Counted from the stretch's first letter, positions 36,218 to 46,147 are shown. The stretch: DNA of 64,000 nucleotides from DASUPK01 sp963821705 (GCA_963821705.1 CAWGEV010000007.1:372001-436000); one strand, 5' to 3'. Translations and numbers: made by a program. Notes: generated from the sequence alone by a model not told the origin.

Positions 36218-37928
36218 ACCGAATCGAGACCCAAGAGAAGAGCGGAACCTCGAGCGCCCGCGGGGGGACGCCACGCCGGGCCGCCGTCGCCCTCCGGAAG
36301 GCGCAGTAGGCAGAGCCTGGGCGCGCGCCTGGGCCTACACGCGCGAGAACCCGATGCTGGTTGGGTTCATCGTCACGGGCCTGATCGCGCGCGTCGTCTT
36401 CTGGGCGGTGACCGACCGGAAGCTCGACGACGCGGTGATCACGATCAAGTTCGACAAGAACCTGGCGGACGGGTTCGGGCTGGTCCACAACCTCGGGGAC
36501 GGTCACGTGCAGGGCTTCACCTCGGCGCTCTCCGTCCTGGTACCGCTGCCCGGCCAGCTGATCTACGGCGGCGGCGGCTTCCTCGCGATCCGGCTCGTCT
36601 CACTCGCCTGTTTCGCAATCGCGGCCATCTACGCGAACCGCATCGCCAAGGAACTCCACGTCGGCAGGTGGCCGCTCGCCTTCGCCCTGGCCTACCTGGC
36701 CTTCGACCAGAACCAGGTCTTCTTTGGCGTCGCGGGGATGGAGACGCAGATCGCGGTCGCGGTGCTGTTCGGAGCGATCTACTACGTGCTGGTCGAGGAC
36801 TACACGAAGAGCGGCATCGCGCTGGGTCTCGCGGTCCTCGCGCGGCCGGACTTCATCCTCCTGCTCCCACCCGCCTACATCTTCCTGATCGTGCGCGACC
36901 CGCGACGCTCATTGAGGGCCGCCGGTCTCACGGCGGCCGTGGTGCTGCCCTGGATCATCTTCACGACGATCTACTACGGGTCTCCGATCCCGAACACGAT
37001 CGACGCGAAGAGTCTCGCCTTCGCACCCGACTTCCCCGGCTTCACCCACCTCGGGGCGTGGTTCGACTTCCTGCGGCACCAGGTCACTCTCAACCAGGGC
37101 GACTGGACGCTCTTCGGTCCCTTCTTCGAGGCCGCGTTCATCGTGCACTCCCCCCTCGCCTACGGGGTGGCGAAGGCGATAGCCGTTGGGGTGGCGGTCC
37201 TGGCGGTGATCGGGGCGGCTGCCACATTCAGGAGGTGGAGCTGGCTGCCCGCCATCGCGTACCTGGGGTTGTTCGTCATCTACAAGATCGTCTACGTCAC
37301 GGTTGGCTACTTCGAGTGGTATGGGACACCGGCGGCGGCCTTACTCATCTTCATGTCCGCGGTCGGCCTCGATCGGGTCTGCAAGTGGGTCTCGTCGGGC
37401 GTTCGCGCGAGGTTCACGCCCAGCGAGATCGCCCTCGTCCCGGCCATCCTGCTGGCGGTCGTCTACATCATGCCCCTGCCCTACCGGACCATCGCCGAGG
37501 CAAGGGTGCAGCACGACATCGAGGACAAGGTCAGGGCGCCGCTCGGCCGCTACCTCGGCGAGGTGGCCAAGCCGGGCGACACGATCACGACGGAGTCATC
37601 TGGGTACATCGGCTGGGACACCAACGCCACCCTCTACGACTACCCCGGCCTCGAATCCACCACGGTGGTCAATGCCCTCCGGAAGGCCAAGGACAGCGGA
37701 CACCCGGTGATCCCACTCGTCGGAATCGTCCACCTTCTGCACCCAAACTGGGTCGTGCTCCGCCCGAACGAGGCACAGATCTGGTCTCAGTGGTATCCGC
37801 AGGACGCCCGGCAGTACCACGAGGTCCGCCGCTTCACAGTCCCCGGCGGGCGGGGGACGATCAACGTCGGAAGTTTCTCCCTGCTCAACATCGACCGCCA
37901 GTTCATCGTTTACCACCGGAACTCGTAG
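36214..37928 (+). CDS. AftB-like GT-C glycosyltransferase, one frameshift near the start
   Basis: A multi-span membrane enzyme of about 570 residues. The first loop has DDAVITIKFDKNLADGFG followed by HVQGFTSALS, the pattern of arabinofuranosyl- or mannosyltransferases that use decaprenyl-phosphate sugars (DDAxI...NLxxGxG...GxT). Further spans include RLVSLACFAIAAIYANRI and LALGLAVLARPDFILLL-like segments. The ATG at 36214 overlaps the previous stop and begins a basic cytoplasmic leader; a base is lost near 36300. The uninterrupted frame alone starts at 36354. It would extend or cap the surface glycan on the periplasmic side. Confidence 0.75.
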
Positions 37929-37980
37929 GGCCCTTCGATCGCACACCACCGGGCGAGGGGCCGGTTCTACGATTGCGCGC

Positions 37981-38265
37981 ATGCCAGATCCTGAGCACGA
38001 CGAAGGCGGCGAAGCCACTGCGGAGGAGCTCCGCCGCCAGCTCGAGAACGCCGAGAGCAGGCACCGCCGCGAGCTCGACGAGCTCAGGGAGGAAATGGGG
38101 CGCGAGCTGATGCGACGCTCCTTCGAGGCCGCCGACGCCGAGTGGGCCCGCGGAGGCCCGGGCTCCCCCGCCAGCCTGGTGGCGGCCGAATACGAGGCAA
38201 CGACGAGCTGGCGCCTGACCAAGCCGCTCAGATCACTCGGCAGGCTGCTTCGGCGTGGCTCCTAG
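37981..38265 (+). CDS. Small coiled-coil protein with SWRLTKPLR tail
   Basis: A 94-residue protein. Residues 10-50 form a charged coiled coil (AEELRRQLENAESRHRRELD). The C-terminus TSWRLTKPLRSLGRLLRRGS is an amphipathic basic tail seen at the ends of many glycan-locus glycosyltransferases, including the one at 41742-42704. It overlaps the next gene by 11 nt. It may be a detached membrane-tethering or scaffold piece; function unknown. Confidence 0.65.
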   Translation: MPDPEHDEGGEATAEELRRQLENAESRHRRELDELREEMGRELMRRSFEAADAEWARGGPGSPASLVAAEYEATTSWRLTKPLRSLGRLLRRGS

Positions 38266-39781
38266 ACGCGGGTCCGCGGCGGCCGCGGAGCTCGAGACGC
38301 TCGCCCGGCGACCGCTGATCTCGGTGGTGATGCCGGTCTTCGACACGGACCCTCGCTACCTGCGGGAGGCGATCGCCTCCGTTCGGGCCCAGTCGTACCC
38401 GGAGTGGGAGCTCGTCGTCGTCGACGACGGCTCCTCGCGGGCCGACACCCGCCGGGCCATCGAGCGGGCGGTCTCCCGGGACCCCAGGATCACGGCGCGC
38501 CTGCTGGCGCGGAACTCGGGCATCTCACGCGCCTCGAACGCCGGCCTGGAGCTCTGCCGCGGCGAGCTGGTCGGCTTCCTTGACCACGACGACGCGCTCA
38601 CCGAGGACGCCCTGCTGCAGGTGGCGCGGGCCTTCGACGATCACGAGATCGATGTCGCCTACTCCGACCAGGACAAGATCACCGCGGACGGCCGGACGAC
38701 CGACCCCTTCCTGAAGCCCGACTGGTCTCCCGTCTACGCGCTGGGCGCGATGTATGTCGGCCATCTTCTGGTCGCCAAGCGGGAGCTGATCGACGACGCG
38801 GGCGGCTTCGACCCCAGCTTTGACACGATCCAGGACTTCGAGCTTCTGCTGCGGCTCTCGGAGAGAACGCAGCGGATCCATCACATCCCGGAGACCCTCT
38901 ACCACTGGCGAGCGATCCCGGGCAGCATCGCCTTGGCGGAGGCGGAGAAGGAGGGCGTTGAGGAGCTCCAGGCCCGCGCCGTGAACGCCCATCTCGCGAG
39001 GCGCGGCATCGCCGCCGAGGCCGTGCCGCACGAGTCCATCCCCCACCGCCTTCGCCTGCGCCCGGCCCCCCGGAGCGACAGGCCCACGGTGGACGTCGTG
39101 ATCCCCTCTCGCCGGAACGCCGACGGCTCGTTCAATCCAGGCAAGGAGGCGAATCTGGCGGCCAGGCGCGGCAACGGCGAGTTCATCGTCTTCCTCGGCG
39201 AGCAGACCGAGGTGGTCGAGCCAGACTGGATCGAGCAGCTCCTGCTCTACGCGGAGATGCCCGGCGTCGGCGCCGTCGGACCCACAATCATCCGTCCCGA
39301 CGGCCACGTCGATGCGGCCGGCTTCGCGATCGGCCTCTATGACCCCGCCGTGCCGGTGATGCGCGGCTTCCCGGCCGATGGCGACGGCTACTACGGCTCG
39401 CTCTCCTGCGCACGCGAGGTCTCGGCCCTCGGGATGGACTGCCTGCTCCTGCGCCGTTCCCTCTTCGAGGAGCTGGGCGGTTTCGAGGAGGCGTTCAGCC
39501 GGCAGTTCTCCGACTTCGACCTCTGCCTGCGGATCCGGGAGCGCGGTCTCAGCGTCGTCTGCGCTCCCATGACGCGGACGATCAGCCACACGACCGAGGC
39601 GCGCCGCCGCTCCGACTTCGACGTGATCGACCGCGCGCTGTTCGTCGACCGCTGGTACGGGCGGCTCGAGCGGGGCGATCCCCACTACAGCCGGCGGTTC
39701 TTCCGCGAGGCGGCGAACTACACGTTGCCGCCCTTCGCCGGCGACCCCCAGGAGATCGCGATACGAGAGGCCGTCGGGTGA
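38255..39781 (+). CDS. Family 2 glycosyltransferase, two GT-A domains
   Basis: A 508-residue cytoplasmic protein. The first GT-A domain (about 20-250) has ISVVMPVFDTDPRYLREAI, VVVDDGSS and the acidic metal motif FLDHDDAL. The second (about 275-470) has VDVVIPSRRNADGSFNPG and a GMDCLLLRRSLFEELGGFEE acceptor block, with a weaker nucleotide motif, so it may be only partly active. The GTG at 38255 overlaps the coiled-coil gene. It likely adds sugars to the lipid-linked intermediate. Confidence 0.85.
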   Translation: MAPRRGSAAAAELETLARRPLISVVMPVFDTDPRYLREAIASVRAQSYPEWELVVVDDGSSRADTRRAIERAVSRDPRITARLLARNSGISRASNAGLELCRGELVGFLDHDDALTEDALLQVARAFDDHEIDVAYSDQDKITADGRTTDPFLKPDWSPVYALGAMYVGHLLVAKRELIDDAGGFDPSFDTIQDFELLLRLSERTQRIHHIPETLYHWRAIPGSIALAEAEKEGVEELQARAVNAHLARRGIAAEAVPHESIPHRLRLRPAPRSDRPTVDVVIPSRRNADGSFNPGKEANLAARRGNGEFIVFLGEQTEVVEPDWIEQLLLYAEMPGVGAVGPTIIRPDGHVDAAGFAIGLYDPAVPVMRGFPADGDGYYGSLSCAREVSALGMDCLLLRRSLFEELGGFEEAFSRQFSDFDLCLRIRERGLSVVCAPMTRTISHTTEARRRSDFDVIDRALFVDRWYGRLERGDPHYSRRFFREAANYTLPPFAGDPQEIAIREAVG

Positions 39782-40956
39782 GGATCCTCTTCCTCCACTT
39801 CGGGAAGCTGCACGTGAACAGCGTCATCCAGGCGTTCCACCTCGGCGAGGAGATGACCGCCGACGGCATCGAGGTGATGCTCTGCGGCCAGGGCGACACG
39901 GACCGGATCTCCACCATCGGCGAGCCCAGCTTCGCCTGCATCAACTACGGGGAGCTCGACCGGAAGCTCCGGGAGTGGCGCCGCGATCCCGACGAGACGG
40001 TCGTCTGCGCCTGGACTCCGCGCGAGGTGGTGCGGAAGGCCACGGAGAAGGCGGCGCGGGCACTCGACGCGCCCTACGTCGTGCACCTCGAGGACAACGA
40101 GGAGCACCTGCTCTCGACCGCCCTGCGCCTGCCGTACGAGACCCTGCGCCGCCTGCCGCGCGGTCGACAGGACGAGCTCTGCACCGACGACTTCATCCAC
40201 CCGGCCCACTACCCGCGCCTGATGGAGAACGCAGCAGCCGTCACGGTGATCACCGAGGAGCTCAACGAGTTCAACCTCGCCGGGCGGCCGCATCGCCTGG
40301 CGCCCCCCGGCGTCGACCACGAGCGCTTCCGCCCCGATCTGCCGCCCGCCGTCTCGCGCGAGGAGCTCGGACTGCACCCCGACGACTTCGTGCTCGTCTA
40401 CCACGGCATCGGCCACTGGGCCAACCTGCGGGAGCTCTTCAGCCTCTATCTCGCCGTCCAGCTGCTGCAGCGGCGGGGCCGCCGCGTCAAGCTCGTGCGG
40501 CTCGGAAGCACGAAGCTCGGAGGCGTCGATCCCCGCACCTTTCAGGCGCTCCGGCACGGCGTGCCGGACCTGGGGGACGTCGCGTGGCGCGACGTCCCCG
40601 GCTACCTCGCCCTCGCAGACGCCTACGTGCAACCCGGGGCGCCCGACGACTTCAACCGCTACCGACTGCCCTCGAAGCTGCCGGAGTTCCTGGCCATGGG
40701 CCGCCCGGTCGTCCTGCCCGCCTGCAACCTCGCCAACGAGCTCACCGAGGGCGCGAACGCCCTGCTGCTGCGAGACGGGACGGCGCTCGAGATCGCCGCC
40801 CGGGTCGAGCAGCTGCTCGACGACGGCGAGCTGGCTGACCGGTTAGGCAGGGGGGCGCGCAGTTTCGCCCTCGATCGCCTGAGCTGGCCCGAGAATGCGG
40901 CGCGGCTGGCCGGCTTCTATCGGGCTCAGCTCTCCGCTCCCCCGGTGCCCGCATGA
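39778..40956 (+). CDS. Family 4 glycosyltransferase
   Basis: A 392-residue GT-B enzyme. The N-terminal Rossmann half starts RILFLHFGKLHVNSVIQAFHLG. The C-terminal half contains LVYHGIGHWANLRELFSLYLA and the donor-sugar site QPGAPDDFNRYRLPSKLPEF, where GT4 enzymes carry a conserved acidic pair; here the first Glu of the E-x7-E pattern seems replaced by Asp. The GTG start overlaps the previous stop (GTGA), and its end overlaps the next gene, so it is in one translationally coupled run. Confidence 0.85.
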   Translation: MRILFLHFGKLHVNSVIQAFHLGEEMTADGIEVMLCGQGDTDRISTIGEPSFACINYGELDRKLREWRRDPDETVVCAWTPREVVRKATEKAARALDAPYVVHLEDNEEHLLSTALRLPYETLRRLPRGRQDELCTDDFIHPAHYPRLMENAAAVTVITEELNEFNLAGRPHRLAPPGVDHERFRPDLPPAVSREELGLHPDDFVLVYHGIGHWANLRELFSLYLAVQLLQRRGRRVKLVRLGSTKLGGVDPRTFQALRHGVPDLGDVAWRDVPGYLALADAYVQPGAPDDFNRYRLPSKLPEFLAMGRPVVLPACNLANELTEGANALLLRDGTALEIAARVEQLLDDGELADRLGRGARSFALDRLSWPENAARLAGFYRAQLSAPPVPA

Positions 40957-41708
40957 GCCCCTTCCCGGAGGATCGGCTCTGGGAGCTCGACGAGCTCTAC
41001 CGCGGGCGCTTCGACGTCGACGGGATCTCCTACGGCACGGTCCGCGACTTCGCCGACAGCCTCGACAACTTCGGGGAGCTGGCCCGCGCGAACTCCGACA
41101 TGAAGGACATGCAGCGCTGCTGGATGGTCAAGGCCATCCTCGGGAGCGTCGAGCGCGATGGGCGCCTGATCGAGATCGGTGCCGGAGAGCCGCTGGTCGC
41201 TGATCTGCTGACCCGGCTCGGCTACCGAGTCACGGTCGTCGACCCCTACGACGGCAGCGGCGGCGGCCCGGAGCAGTTCGATGAGTTCCGCCGCGCCCAT
41301 CCGGAGATCGAGTTCATCCGGGAGCGCTTCCCCCCAAGCCAGGGGCTGCCCGGCCCCGTCGCGGGGATCTACTCGATCTCGGTGCTGGAGCACATCCCGG
41401 TCAGCGCGATGGGAGCCGTGATGGGCGCGGCCACCGCCACGCTCGCCCCCGGCGGCTGCGCGATCCATGCCGTGGATCACGTGCTCGCGGGCTGGGGGGC
41501 CGAGGAGCATCTGAAGCGGCTGCGGCAGATCGTCGGCCGCCTCGGGCTGCCGGAGGAACGACTCCACGAGGTCATCCGCGATCTCGAGGACGACCCGGAT
41601 GCCTACTTCGTCTCGGCCGAGACCCACGAACGCTGGCGAGGGGCGCTCCCCTACGACGACTATCCGATGCGCCGGATCGCCACCATCGGCCTGCTCGGCC
41701 GCAAGTAG
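40953..41708 (+). CDS. SAM-dependent methyltransferase
   Basis: A 251-residue class I methyltransferase. Motif I is RLIEIGAGEPLVADLLTRLG, the acidic ribose contact is in VTVVDPYDGS, and a motif-IV-like segment is YSISVLEHIPV. A stretch before the core (FGELARANSDMKDMQRCWMVKAIL) resembles acceptor-binding regions of sugar methyltransferases. The ATG overlaps the GT4 stop. A role in methylating a glycan residue is inferred from context. Confidence 0.82.
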   Translation: MSPFPEDRLWELDELYRGRFDVDGISYGTVRDFADSLDNFGELARANSDMKDMQRCWMVKAILGSVERDGRLIEIGAGEPLVADLLTRLGYRVTVVDPYDGSGGGPEQFDEFRRAHPEIEFIRERFPPSQGLPGPVAGIYSISVLEHIPVSAMGAVMGAATATLAPGGCAIHAVDHVLAGWGAEEHLKRLRQIVGRLGLPEERLHEVIRDLEDDPDAYFVSAETHERWRGALPYDDYPMRRIATIGLLGRK

Positions 41709-41741
41709 GCAGGTGACGGCTGCCGCTATGTTCCGCCCGAG

Positions 41742-42704
41742 ATGATCGCCTTCGGGTGCCCAATCACCGATCACGCCCAGTACGAGGCATTCGCCGAGCC
41801 CGGAATCAAGCTGGTCGCCGAGGAGGACTCCGAGATCCTTGCCCTCGGCTCCGCAGGCCTCGGCGACGCCTCGATCTTCCGCAACTACAACCTGCTGATC
41901 GAGGAGGCGGCCAAACTCGACGGCCTGGAGGCGCTCGTGCTGGTCCACCAGGACGCCGAGATCGTGGACCCGGAGTTCTGCGTCAAGGTGAGACGCGCAC
42001 TGCAGCACCCGGACCTGGGGATCCTCGGCTGCGCCGGGGCGGTCGGCGTGCGGAACATCGCCTGGTGGGACGGCTCCGTCACCCTGGCGTCCTTCTCACA
42101 CCAGTACGAGGAGTACGGCGGCGGCGAGATCCTCGGCGCCACCTTCAACTGGGAGGAGGCTCCTCCGGAGGCGCGGACCGGCGAGGTCGACGTGATCGAC
42201 GGCTTCATGATGGTCCTGCCGCCCTGGTTCATCGAGAACATCCGCTTCGACGAGTCGCTGGGGCAACTGCACGGCTACGACTTCGACGTCTGCCAGCAGG
42301 TGCGGGCCGCCGGCAAGAAGGTGATGACGGAGCACATCCGCGTCATCCACCATCACTCGCTCGAGCTGATCGGCGACGTCGAGGGCTGGATCGCCGCCCA
42401 CATGCGGGTCGCGGAGAAGTGGGACGGCAGGCTCTCCCCCGCCCAGACGATCCCCGGCGACTGGAGGGAGCGGGCCCGCTGGGCCGAGGCGCGCCGGGAT
42501 GCCGCCCTGATGCAGGCGAACGCCGCGGAGCTCGCCCGGGAGGCTGCGGCGCTCGACATGGAGCGCCAGCTGCAGGCGGTCCAGCGCAGCGCGAGCTGGC
42601 GCCTGACGAAGCCGCTGCGCTGGGTCAAGTCCCTGTTCCGCCGGGGCGATGAGCCCTCGCGGAACGGCAACCGGCCCGGCGCGCTGCCGAACCGTCAGCG
42701 CTGA
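41742..42704 (+). CDS. GT-A fold glycosyltransferase with SWRLTKPLR tail
   Basis: A 320-residue protein with a GT-A-like core: RNYNLLIEEAAKL, the acidic strand LEALVLVHQDAEIVD, and LHGYDFDVCQQVRAAGKKV as the acceptor/metal region. It opens with MIAFGCPITD rather than the usual GT2 start, which places it in the divergent glycosyltransferase group often found in O-antigen loci. The C-terminal helix ends SASWRLTKPLRWVKSLFRRG. Its stop lies in the perfect palindrome TCAGCGCTGA shared with the opposite gene. Confidence 0.78.
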   Translation: MIAFGCPITDHAQYEAFAEPGIKLVAEEDSEILALGSAGLGDASIFRNYNLLIEEAAKLDGLEALVLVHQDAEIVDPEFCVKVRRALQHPDLGILGCAGAVGVRNIAWWDGSVTLASFSHQYEEYGGGEILGATFNWEEAPPEARTGEVDVIDGFMMVLPPWFIENIRFDESLGQLHGYDFDVCQQVRAAGKKVMTEHIRVIHHHSLELIGDVEGWIAAHMRVAEKWDGRLSPAQTIPGDWRERARWAEARRDAALMQANAAELAREAAALDMERQLQAVQRSASWRLTKPLRWVKSLFRRGDEPSRNGNRPGALPNRQR

Positions 42705-43690
42705 TCGTCGCGCCGGGCCTCTTCGCTCTGGGCGAGGAGCTCGGTGAGCTCCTGGCGCGAGAATGCCGGCTTGCCACGGCGGCGGACCTTCGACAGCCAC
42801 TCCGCCGCCGAGAACGCGCCGGAGTTGAGGATGCGACGCACCGCCTCCTCCAGCTTGCGTGAGTAGGCGAAGCGCTCGTCGATCTCCTGCTCACGGCTGT
42901 GCCGCTGCACGAGCTGGGTGACTCGCACCTTCTCCACGCGCTCCAGGATCGGATTGCGGTCCCACGGGTCGACGATCTCAGCGACGGCGTCGGACCACGG
43001 TGCGCTCTCCGGCCACATCAGCCCGCAGCCGAAGAAGATCGGGATCACCGCCAGGCGCAGCCCGTCGTGTTCGGCCATGAAGTCCTCGATCGCGGTCATC
43101 ACGCCGTTTCGCGGGCCACCCTCCTCGAGCGCGCCCCATTCGAACGGGAGCCCGCGCTCGGCCGTCCCCGGGTTCCCCGGGACGAGCTTGATGTCCTCCC
43201 CGTACGGGTGGCGGTCCTCCGCCGGAATCCGGTCGGGTGCTGCGTACTGGTCGCGGCGCGCCAGCGGCCAGCAGACGTCATGGAAGACCAGCAGCGGAAA
43301 GCGGTCGGATCGCTCGGCGATCAGGCGCAGCTCGTTGATGAGCGTGCAGTAGTTGTGGTCGCCGTCGAGGACGATCACTTCCGCGATCGGCAGGTGCTTC
43401 AGCGCCTCCAGGCTCGTCTCCTCGACGATCTCCAGGTCCGGGTACTCGTCGAGGAGCTCGGTCAGGTCGGAGATCGGCTCCGGCTCGATCGCGGTCACAT
43501 GCGCCCCGCTCGGCGCCGCCCACTTCAAGAGCTCCTGGGTCAGGCGGCCTCGCTCGGCGCCGACCTCGATCACGGACCGCGCCCCGACGGCGTCGAAGCA
43601 GGCGGCCCAGATCTCGTAGAAGTTGCCGAGCGAGTAGCCGGCCTCGTCCGGATTCGTCCGGTGGTAGTAGGAGGTGACTTGCATCGGCAT
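42695..43690 (-). CDS. Class I methyltransferase with helical C-terminal extension
   Basis: A 331-residue protein. The N-terminal 220 residues hold a Rossmann methyltransferase (SVIEVGAERGRLTQELLKW, HVTAIEPEPI, EVIVLDGDHNYCTLINEL), similar to the cephalosporin-hydroxylase/CmcI-like methyltransferases of glycan loci. The last 90 residues are helical and basic (LEEAVRRILNSGAFSAAEWLSK). It is the only minus-strand gene in this stretch. Both it and its converging neighbour end in Gln-Arg-stop through one shared palindrome. Confidence 0.8.
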   Translation of the reverse strand: MPMQVTSYYHRTNPDEAGYSLGNFYEIWAACFDAVGARSVIEVGAERGRLTQELLKWAAPSGAHVTAIEPEPISDLTELLDEYPDLEIVEETSLEALKHLPIAEVIVLDGDHNYCTLINELRLIAERSDRFPLLVFHDVCWPLARRDQYAAPDRIPAEDRHPYGEDIKLVPGNPGTAERGLPFEWGALEEGGPRNGVMTAIEDFMAEHDGLRLAVIPIFFGCGLMWPESAPWSDAVAEIVDPWDRNPILERVEKVRVTQLVQRHSREQEIDERFAYSRKLEEAVRRILNSGAFSAAEWLSKVRRRGKPAFSRQELTELLAQSEEARRDDQR

Positions 43691-43764
43691 GGCGCTGATC
43701 CCGGCTCGAGGGCGGGCGAGCCGCAGTCTAGGCCCAGCACCGTCCCGGCTACGCTGCCGTCCCG

Positions 43765-44364
43765 ATGTTCAAGTCGGACAACGCCCTCGCGAACCAGATG
43801 ATGAGCGAGATACAGGCGCGCCACCCGAAGCTGGGCGAGGCGCTGGTAGCGGACGCCCGCGTGGCGCTGCTCCACCGCGGAGAGGGGTTCGAGCTCCCCT
43901 CCCGTCAGCACGCTGCGATGCAGATCGTCCGCCTGATGTGGGCGAGTGACGCTTTCCTCGCCCAATCGTTGTACCGGGTCAAGGCTGCGCTTCAGCGACG
44001 GGGCGTTCCCGTGCTCCCCCGCCTCGCGCACCGGCTCGCGATCATGATCGCGGGGGTGACGATCGGCGATCCGGTGGTCATGCACCCCGGCGTCCACCTC
44101 CTCCATGGCCAGGTCGTGATCGACGGCGTCACCGAGATCCATCCCGGCGTCGTCATCGGGCCCTTCGTCTCGATCGGGCTCGTCTCGGGAGACATCGCGG
44201 GCCCGACGATCGAAAGGGACGTGATGGTGGGAACCAGCGCCAGCATCCTTGGCAGGCTCACCGTCGGAGAGGGCGCCACGATCGGCGCGAACGCAGCCGT
44301 CTTCAGCGACGTCCCCGCGGGAGCGACCGTGGTTGGCGTGCCCGGGCGCCCGACGACGAAATAG
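43765..44364 (+). CDS. Left-handed beta-helix acyltransferase (CysE-like)
   Basis: A 199-residue hexapeptide-repeat transferase. A helical N-terminus (LGEALVADARVALLHRGEGF) as in serine acetyltransferases is followed by repeats (GVTIGDPVVMHPG, EIHPGVVIGPFVSIG, TVGEGATIGANAAVF) and ends PAGATVVGVPGRP. A real CysE is possible, since cysteine genes occur in the window. The glycan-locus context, however, favours O-acetylation of a sugar. The catalytic His (in VMHPGVHLLHG) is plausible but not certain. Confidence 0.72.
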   Translation: MFKSDNALANQMMSEIQARHPKLGEALVADARVALLHRGEGFELPSRQHAAMQIVRLMWASDAFLAQSLYRVKAALQRRGVPVLPRLAHRLAIMIAGVTIGDPVVMHPGVHLLHGQVVIDGVTEIHPGVVIGPFVSIGLVSGDIAGPTIERDVMVGTSASILGRLTVGEGATIGANAAVFSDVPAGATVVGVPGRPTTK

Positions 44365-44391
44365 CACCTCGATTGCTTTGATTTGGGACAG

Positions 44392-45432
44392 ATGATCTTC
44401 CGCTCACGCAGGAAAGACACCGCCGTGGCCGAGCGCGAGCCCGAGGTCGCCGCGGGGCGTGACACCCAGGAGCTGCTCGCCGAGATCGATGAGCTAACCC
44501 GTGCGAACAGGGTGAGCCCTGACCCCGAGAGGGAGATCCGGCTGGTCGAGCTCCGCCACGCGGCCGGGATCCGCCATCACGACGATCCGCAGCGCGGTGC
44601 CTCATACCCCGAGCCCGCTTTCGATCAGCTCCCCGATCGCAACGGAGACCTCGCGGGCGTCGGGCCCGACCAAGTGACGCCGGAGCTGATCCGCGCCGGC
44701 ATCCTTCGCGACGGATGCCTTCTGGTTCGCGGCCTGGTGGACCGCGAGGCGGCACTCGAGCTCGCGCGGGACATCGACCGGGGCTTCGATGCCCGCGATG
44801 CGACGGTGGCCGGAGGCTCCGGGGATTCGGCCTTCTACAACGAGTTCATGCCGGCTCCGGCATTTCGCGAGTCGCTGAGCCGGGACTGGATCGCGGGCGG
44901 GGGTGGCCTCTGGGCCGCTGACTCCCCGCACCTGCTCTTCGAGATGCTCGACACCTTCGACCGGGTCGGCCTCCGAAGCGCCATCAGGGGCTATCTCGGG
45001 GAGCCTCCTGTGATCTCGGTGCAGAAGTGCACGCTGCGACGCGTGGACCCGGACGCTGGGCACGGCTGGCATCAGGACGGCGCCTTCATGGGCGACGTTC
45101 GAGCGCTGAACGTCTGGCTCTCGCTCTCACGGTGTGGCGACGAGGCGCCCGGGATGGACGTGGTGCCGCGGCGGCTCGACCACCTCGTGCCGACCGGAAC
45201 CGAGGGGGCGATCTTCGAGTGGTCCGTCTCGCCGCAGGTGGCGGAGGACGCCGCCGGCGAGGGCGGGGTGCTGCGGCCGATCTTCGAGCCCGGAGACGTG
45301 TTGCTCTTCGATGAGCTCTTCCTCCACTCGACCGCCGCCGAGCCGACGATGCAGAAGAGCCGGTGGGCGATCGAGAGCTGGTTCTTCGGGGCCTCCGCCT
45401 CACCCGCGGAGTACTCGCCGCTTGCCGCCTGA
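44392..45432 (+). CDS. Phytanoyl-CoA dioxygenase (PhyH)-like Fe(II)/2-oxoglutarate oxygenase
   Basis: A 346-residue protein. The double-stranded beta-helix core shows the iron-binding HxD in HGWHQDGAFM, the distal His in FDELFLHSTAAEP and the 2-oxoglutarate-binding Arg in KSRWAIESWFFG. A predicted helical N-terminus of about 100 residues precedes it. Start: ATG 44392 (a TTG nine bases upstream is possible). Such enzymes hydroxylate small molecules or sugars; here it sits between an acyltransferase and a sulfotransferase, suggesting glycan or lipid tailoring. Confidence 0.8.
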   Translation: MIFRSRRKDTAVAEREPEVAAGRDTQELLAEIDELTRANRVSPDPEREIRLVELRHAAGIRHHDDPQRGASYPEPAFDQLPDRNGDLAGVGPDQVTPELIRAGILRDGCLLVRGLVDREAALELARDIDRGFDARDATVAGGSGDSAFYNEFMPAPAFRESLSRDWIAGGGGLWAADSPHLLFEMLDTFDRVGLRSAIRGYLGEPPVISVQKCTLRRVDPDAGHGWHQDGAFMGDVRALNVWLSLSRCGDEAPGMDVVPRRLDHLVPTGTEGAIFEWSVSPQVAEDAAGEGGVLRPIFEPGDVLLFDELFLHSTAAEPTMQKSRWAIESWFFGASASPAEYSPLAA

Positions 45433-46147
45433 GCGCTCGTCCCAGCCCGAGCGGTTCTTCTTCGTCCACATGCAGAAGACCGGCGGGATCTCGCTGCTGA
45501 TGCGCCTCCGGCGCCAGTTCGGCGAGGAGGGCGTCTACCCGAGCGCCTCCGATGGCGACGCGGTGGCCGTCGCCCCGCAGCTGATGACCGACGTCCTGCT
45601 TTCCCGTTGGGCGGCGCGCAAGGACGAGATCCGGGTCGTGACGGGCCATTTCCCGCTCTGCACCCTCGAGCTCCTGGACGCCGATTTCAGGGTCTTCACG
45701 GTGCTCCGGCACCCCGTCGATCGCACCCTCAGCTACCTGCGCCACCACCGCCAGACGACTCCCGCCGACCGGGAGAGCCCCCTCGAGCAGATCTACGAGG
45801 ACCCCGGCAACCGCGCGCACTTCATCCAGGACCACATGGTGAAGATGCTCTCGCTGAGGCTCGACGAGATGACCGACGGGATGATGAGCGTCGTCGATCT
45901 CGACAGGCGGCGCCTGCGGCAGGCGAAGCGCGCCCTGAAGAGGATGGACGCGTTCGGGCTCCAGACCGAGCTCGAGGACTTCGCTCAGCGCCTCATGGAT
46001 CGCTTCGGATGGGACCTGGGGCCCCCGGTGCACGAGAACACCACTCGGCCCGTCGAGGTACCCGACTCGTTCCGAGCCCGCATCGCCGAGGACAATCGCC
46101 TCGACATGGAGCTCTACGAGTACGGCCGGAAGCTGCTCGGCAGATGA
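45422..46147 (+). CDS. Sulfotransferase family 2-like protein
   Basis: A 241-residue PAPS-dependent sulfotransferase. The 5'-phosphosulfate loop is FFFVHMQKTGGISLL and the 3'-phosphate site is VFTVLRHPVDRTLSYLRHH, with its conserved Arg and Ser. The TTG at 45422 overlaps the oxygenase stop and leaves only ten residues before the loop, the usual distance. The next gene starts within its stop (ATGA). It would add sulfate to a sugar of the surface polymer. Confidence 0.86.
   Translation: MPPERSSQPERFFFVHMQKTGGISLLMRLRRQFGEEGVYPSASDGDAVAVAPQLMTDVLLSRWAARKDEIRVVTGHFPLCTLELLDADFRVFTVLRHPVDRTLSYLRHHRQTTPADRESPLEQIYEDPGNRAHFIQDHMVKMLSLRLDEMTDGMMSVVDLDRRRLRQAKRALKRMDAFGLQTELEDFAQRLMDRFGWDLGPPVHENTTRPVEVPDSFRARIAEDNRLDMELYEYGRKLLGR

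Noticed and set aside
43765..44364. Firm assignment as cysE of the cysteine pathway
   Set aside because: The CysM/CysO route uses O-phosphoserine, and the gene lies in a polysaccharide locus, so a sugar acyltransferase is at least as likely.
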